Below, piece by piece: positions 62,903-64,000 of a stretch of 64,000 bases of DNA. The notes under the pieces are model-generated. The model worked only from the letters and a program-made list of their open reading frames with translations. It did not search any database and was not told the DNA's origin. The stretch's first letter is position 1. Each line of letters opens with the position of its first letter. The stretch is from Calidihabitans tengchongensis (lineage in GTDB: Bacteria > Sysuimicrobiota > Sysuimicrobiia > Sysuimicrobiales > Kaftiobacteriaceae): assembly GCA_031459615.1 (NCBI GenBank), contig JAVKIE010000004.1:1-64000 (forward strand). Direction: 5' to 3'. Made by a program: the position numbers and the translations under genes.

Positions 62903-63460
62903 ATGACTTCCGACCTGCGGGGCGTGCGGGCTGTGGTGCTCACCCTCAGCGACTCCGTCGCCCGGGGGGAGCATCCCGACACCAGCGGCGAGCTGGCTGT
63001 CCGGATCCTCCGGGACCGCGGGGCGGAGGTGGTGGCCCACGACGTGCTGCCCGACGACCGGCCGCAGATCGCCGAGCGCCTGCGGGCATACGCGGACCGC
63101 CTGGCGGTGGACCTGGTCCTGACCACGGGCGGCAGCGGCCTGGCCCCCCGCGATGTGACCCCGGAGGCCACGCTGGATGTGGTCGAGCGGGTGGTGCCCG
63201 GGATTCCCGAGGCGGCCCGGGTGCGGACGGGACAGGCGACCCCGCTGGCGGTTCTCTCCCGGGGGGTGGCGGGCGTGCGGGGGCGGACGCTGATCGTCAA
63301 CCTGCCCGGCAGTCCCCGGGGAGTGGAGCAGTGGCTGGAGGTCATCCTGCCCGCCCTGCGCCACGCCGTGGATCTGGTGCGCGGGGAGCCCCTTCCCTGG
63401 GGGCGCCCTCACGGCGAGCCGGGCACGCCCCCCGCGGGAGGATCCGGCGATGTCGCGTGA
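62903..63460 (+). CDS. mog: Molybdopterin adenylyltransferase (MogA/MoaB family)
   Basis: A 185-residue protein that adenylylates molybdopterin before Mo insertion by MoeA. AVVLTLSDSVARGEHPDTSG, DLVLTTGGSGLAPRDVTPEAT and LPGSPRGVEQWL are conserved substrate-binding segments. ATG 62903 abuts the moaC stop. It overlaps the thioesterase gene by 11 bases. MoaB and MogA cannot be separated with certainty by sequence alone. Confidence 0.93.
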   Translation: MTSDLRGVRAVVLTLSDSVARGEHPDTSGELAVRILRDRGAEVVAHDVLPDDRPQIAERLRAYADRLAVDLVLTTGGSGLAPRDVTPEATLDVVERVVPGIPEAARVRTGQATPLAVLSRGVAGVRGRTLIVNLPGSPRGVEQWLEVILPALRHAVDLVRGEPLPWGRPHGEPGTPPAGGSGDVA

Positions 63461-63839
63461 CGCCAGGCGCTGTTTTGTCTGCGGGCCCGACAACCCCATG
63501 GGCCTGAGGCTGGAGTTCCGGCCCTATCAGGACGGCGTGCAGGCGACGTTCGTGCCCACCGACCTGCACGTGGGCTACGAGGGGCTGGTCCACGGCGGGA
63601 TTCTCGCCGCCCTGGTGGACGACGCCCTCGCCAACATCTGGTTTGTCCGGGGCCAGCCCGCGGTCACGGGGAAGATCGAGGTGCGCTTCCGCCGCCCGGT
63701 GCGGCCCGGCGACCGCCTGGTGGTCACCGCGCGTCCGACCGGATCCCGGGGCGGTCTGCACACCGGGCGGGTGGAGATCACCCGGGACGGCACTCTGGTG
63801 GCCGAGGGGGCCGGCGTGGTGGCGGTGCGGCTGCCGTGA
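63450..63839 (+). CDS. Hotdog-fold thioesterase (PaaI-like)
   Basis: A 129-residue single hotdog domain. CFVCGPDNPMGL at the start and YEGLVHGGILAALVDDALAN are typical of PaaI/YbgC-type acyl-CoA thioesterases; the HGG and following Asp are active-site residues. The CxxCG N-terminus is common in this subgroup. Substrate unknown. It overlaps mog, so it is part of the same operon though not obviously in the cofactor pathway. Confidence 0.85.
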   Translation: MSRDARRCFVCGPDNPMGLRLEFRPYQDGVQATFVPTDLHVGYEGLVHGGILAALVDDALANIWFVRGQPAVTGKIEVRFRRPVRPGDRLVVTARPTGSRGGLHTGRVEITRDGTLVAEGAGVVAVRLP

Positions 63840-64000
63840 CGCCGGGACGGCTCCTGTGGGTGGCGGCTGTGGTGGTCACGGGAGCGGTGGTCGTCCGGCA
63901 CCACCGGGACTACCTGCGCGGCCGGCGTCCCCTGTCCTTCGGGGCCTTCCTGGAAACCGCCGGGTGGATCGTGCTGGCGCTGGTGGCCGTCGCGGGCGCG
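63836..64000 (+). CDS. Small membrane protein (3' partial)
   Basis: GTG 63836 overlaps the thioesterase stop (GTGA). The 55 codons before the window ends encode one helix (LLWVAAVVVTGAVVV), a basic loop HHRDYLRGRR and the start of a second helix (WIVLALVAVAGA). No family can be assigned from this much sequence. Confidence 0.6.
   Translation, partial: MTPGRLLWVAAVVVTGAVVVRHHRDYLRGRRPLSFGAFLETAGWIVLALVAVAGA

Overview
This 64 kb window is bacterial, very GC-rich (roughly 70% over most of its length) and densely packed. It comes from a draft or metagenome-derived assembly, because a 97-base N run lies at 60538-60634. No rRNA gene or named taxonomic marker settles the organism. SpoVS, a DUF5693-CsaB pair, PhoR/WalK-type signalling, FtsEX-EnvC-CtpA-YibQ, apolipoprotein N-acyltransferase and at least one apparently leaderless gene (secA) together suggest an uncultured, probably thermophilic lineage near the Terrabacteria, for example a CSP1-3/Sysuimicrobiota- or Armatimonadota-like group. 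That placement is inference only.

Accessory left end (1-19994). Positions 1-8487 hold a defence-like operon cut at both ends: a 5'-truncated adenine-specific DNA methyltransferase, a DUF3800 protein, a 1690-residue helicase with DUF1998 and a C-terminal nuclease-like domain, and the first 25 codons of a fourth gene. Next comes a patch of decayed fragments (copD N-terminus, DUF1232), then a working-looking copper module: merR, a P1B-ATPase gene, and a CueR-type promoter with a 20-bp spacer. Between 11.9 and 13.8 kb lie a NosZ-like cupredoxin, a frameshifted ABC ATPase, a broken copD and a broken cupredoxin. From 13.8 to 17 kb there is a heme-copper oxidoreductase (CuA subunit II plus subunit I), a possible ctaA remnant and ctaG. 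Subunit I has Asn where oxygen reductases carry the active-site Tyr, so this looks like a CuA-type nitric oxide reductase. An MgtA-type P-ATPase closes the region.

Housekeeping core (20250-47817). secA overlaps lnt, which is fused to a CPBP-like domain. Then come prfB with its programmed +1 frameshift, a DUF2993-DUF5693-csaB-spoVS envelope/development group, and prs-gltX. Smaller genes follow: two DUF72 proteins, DinB, tRNA-Gln, PilZ, hpt with an overlapping nuclease-like gene, a HEAT-repeat protein, macro domain, cutA and surE. The ftsE-ftsX-envC-ctpA-yibQ cell-division cluster and glutamate dehydrogenase end this part.

Right end (48099-64000). A complete branched-chain amino-acid ABC transporter (livJHMGF) sits beside gdhA. 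It is followed by a convergent sensor kinase/response regulator/DUF2231 operon preceded by three Pho-box-like repeats at 11-bp spacing. An HPr-kinase/PEPCK-fold protein comes next, then the threonine-degradation pair tdh-kbl and a molybdenum-cofactor run (moeA-moaC-mog) ending in a hotdog thioesterase and a partial membrane protein. The liv transporter, gdhA and tdh-kbl together point to amino-acid use as a carbon and nitrogen source.
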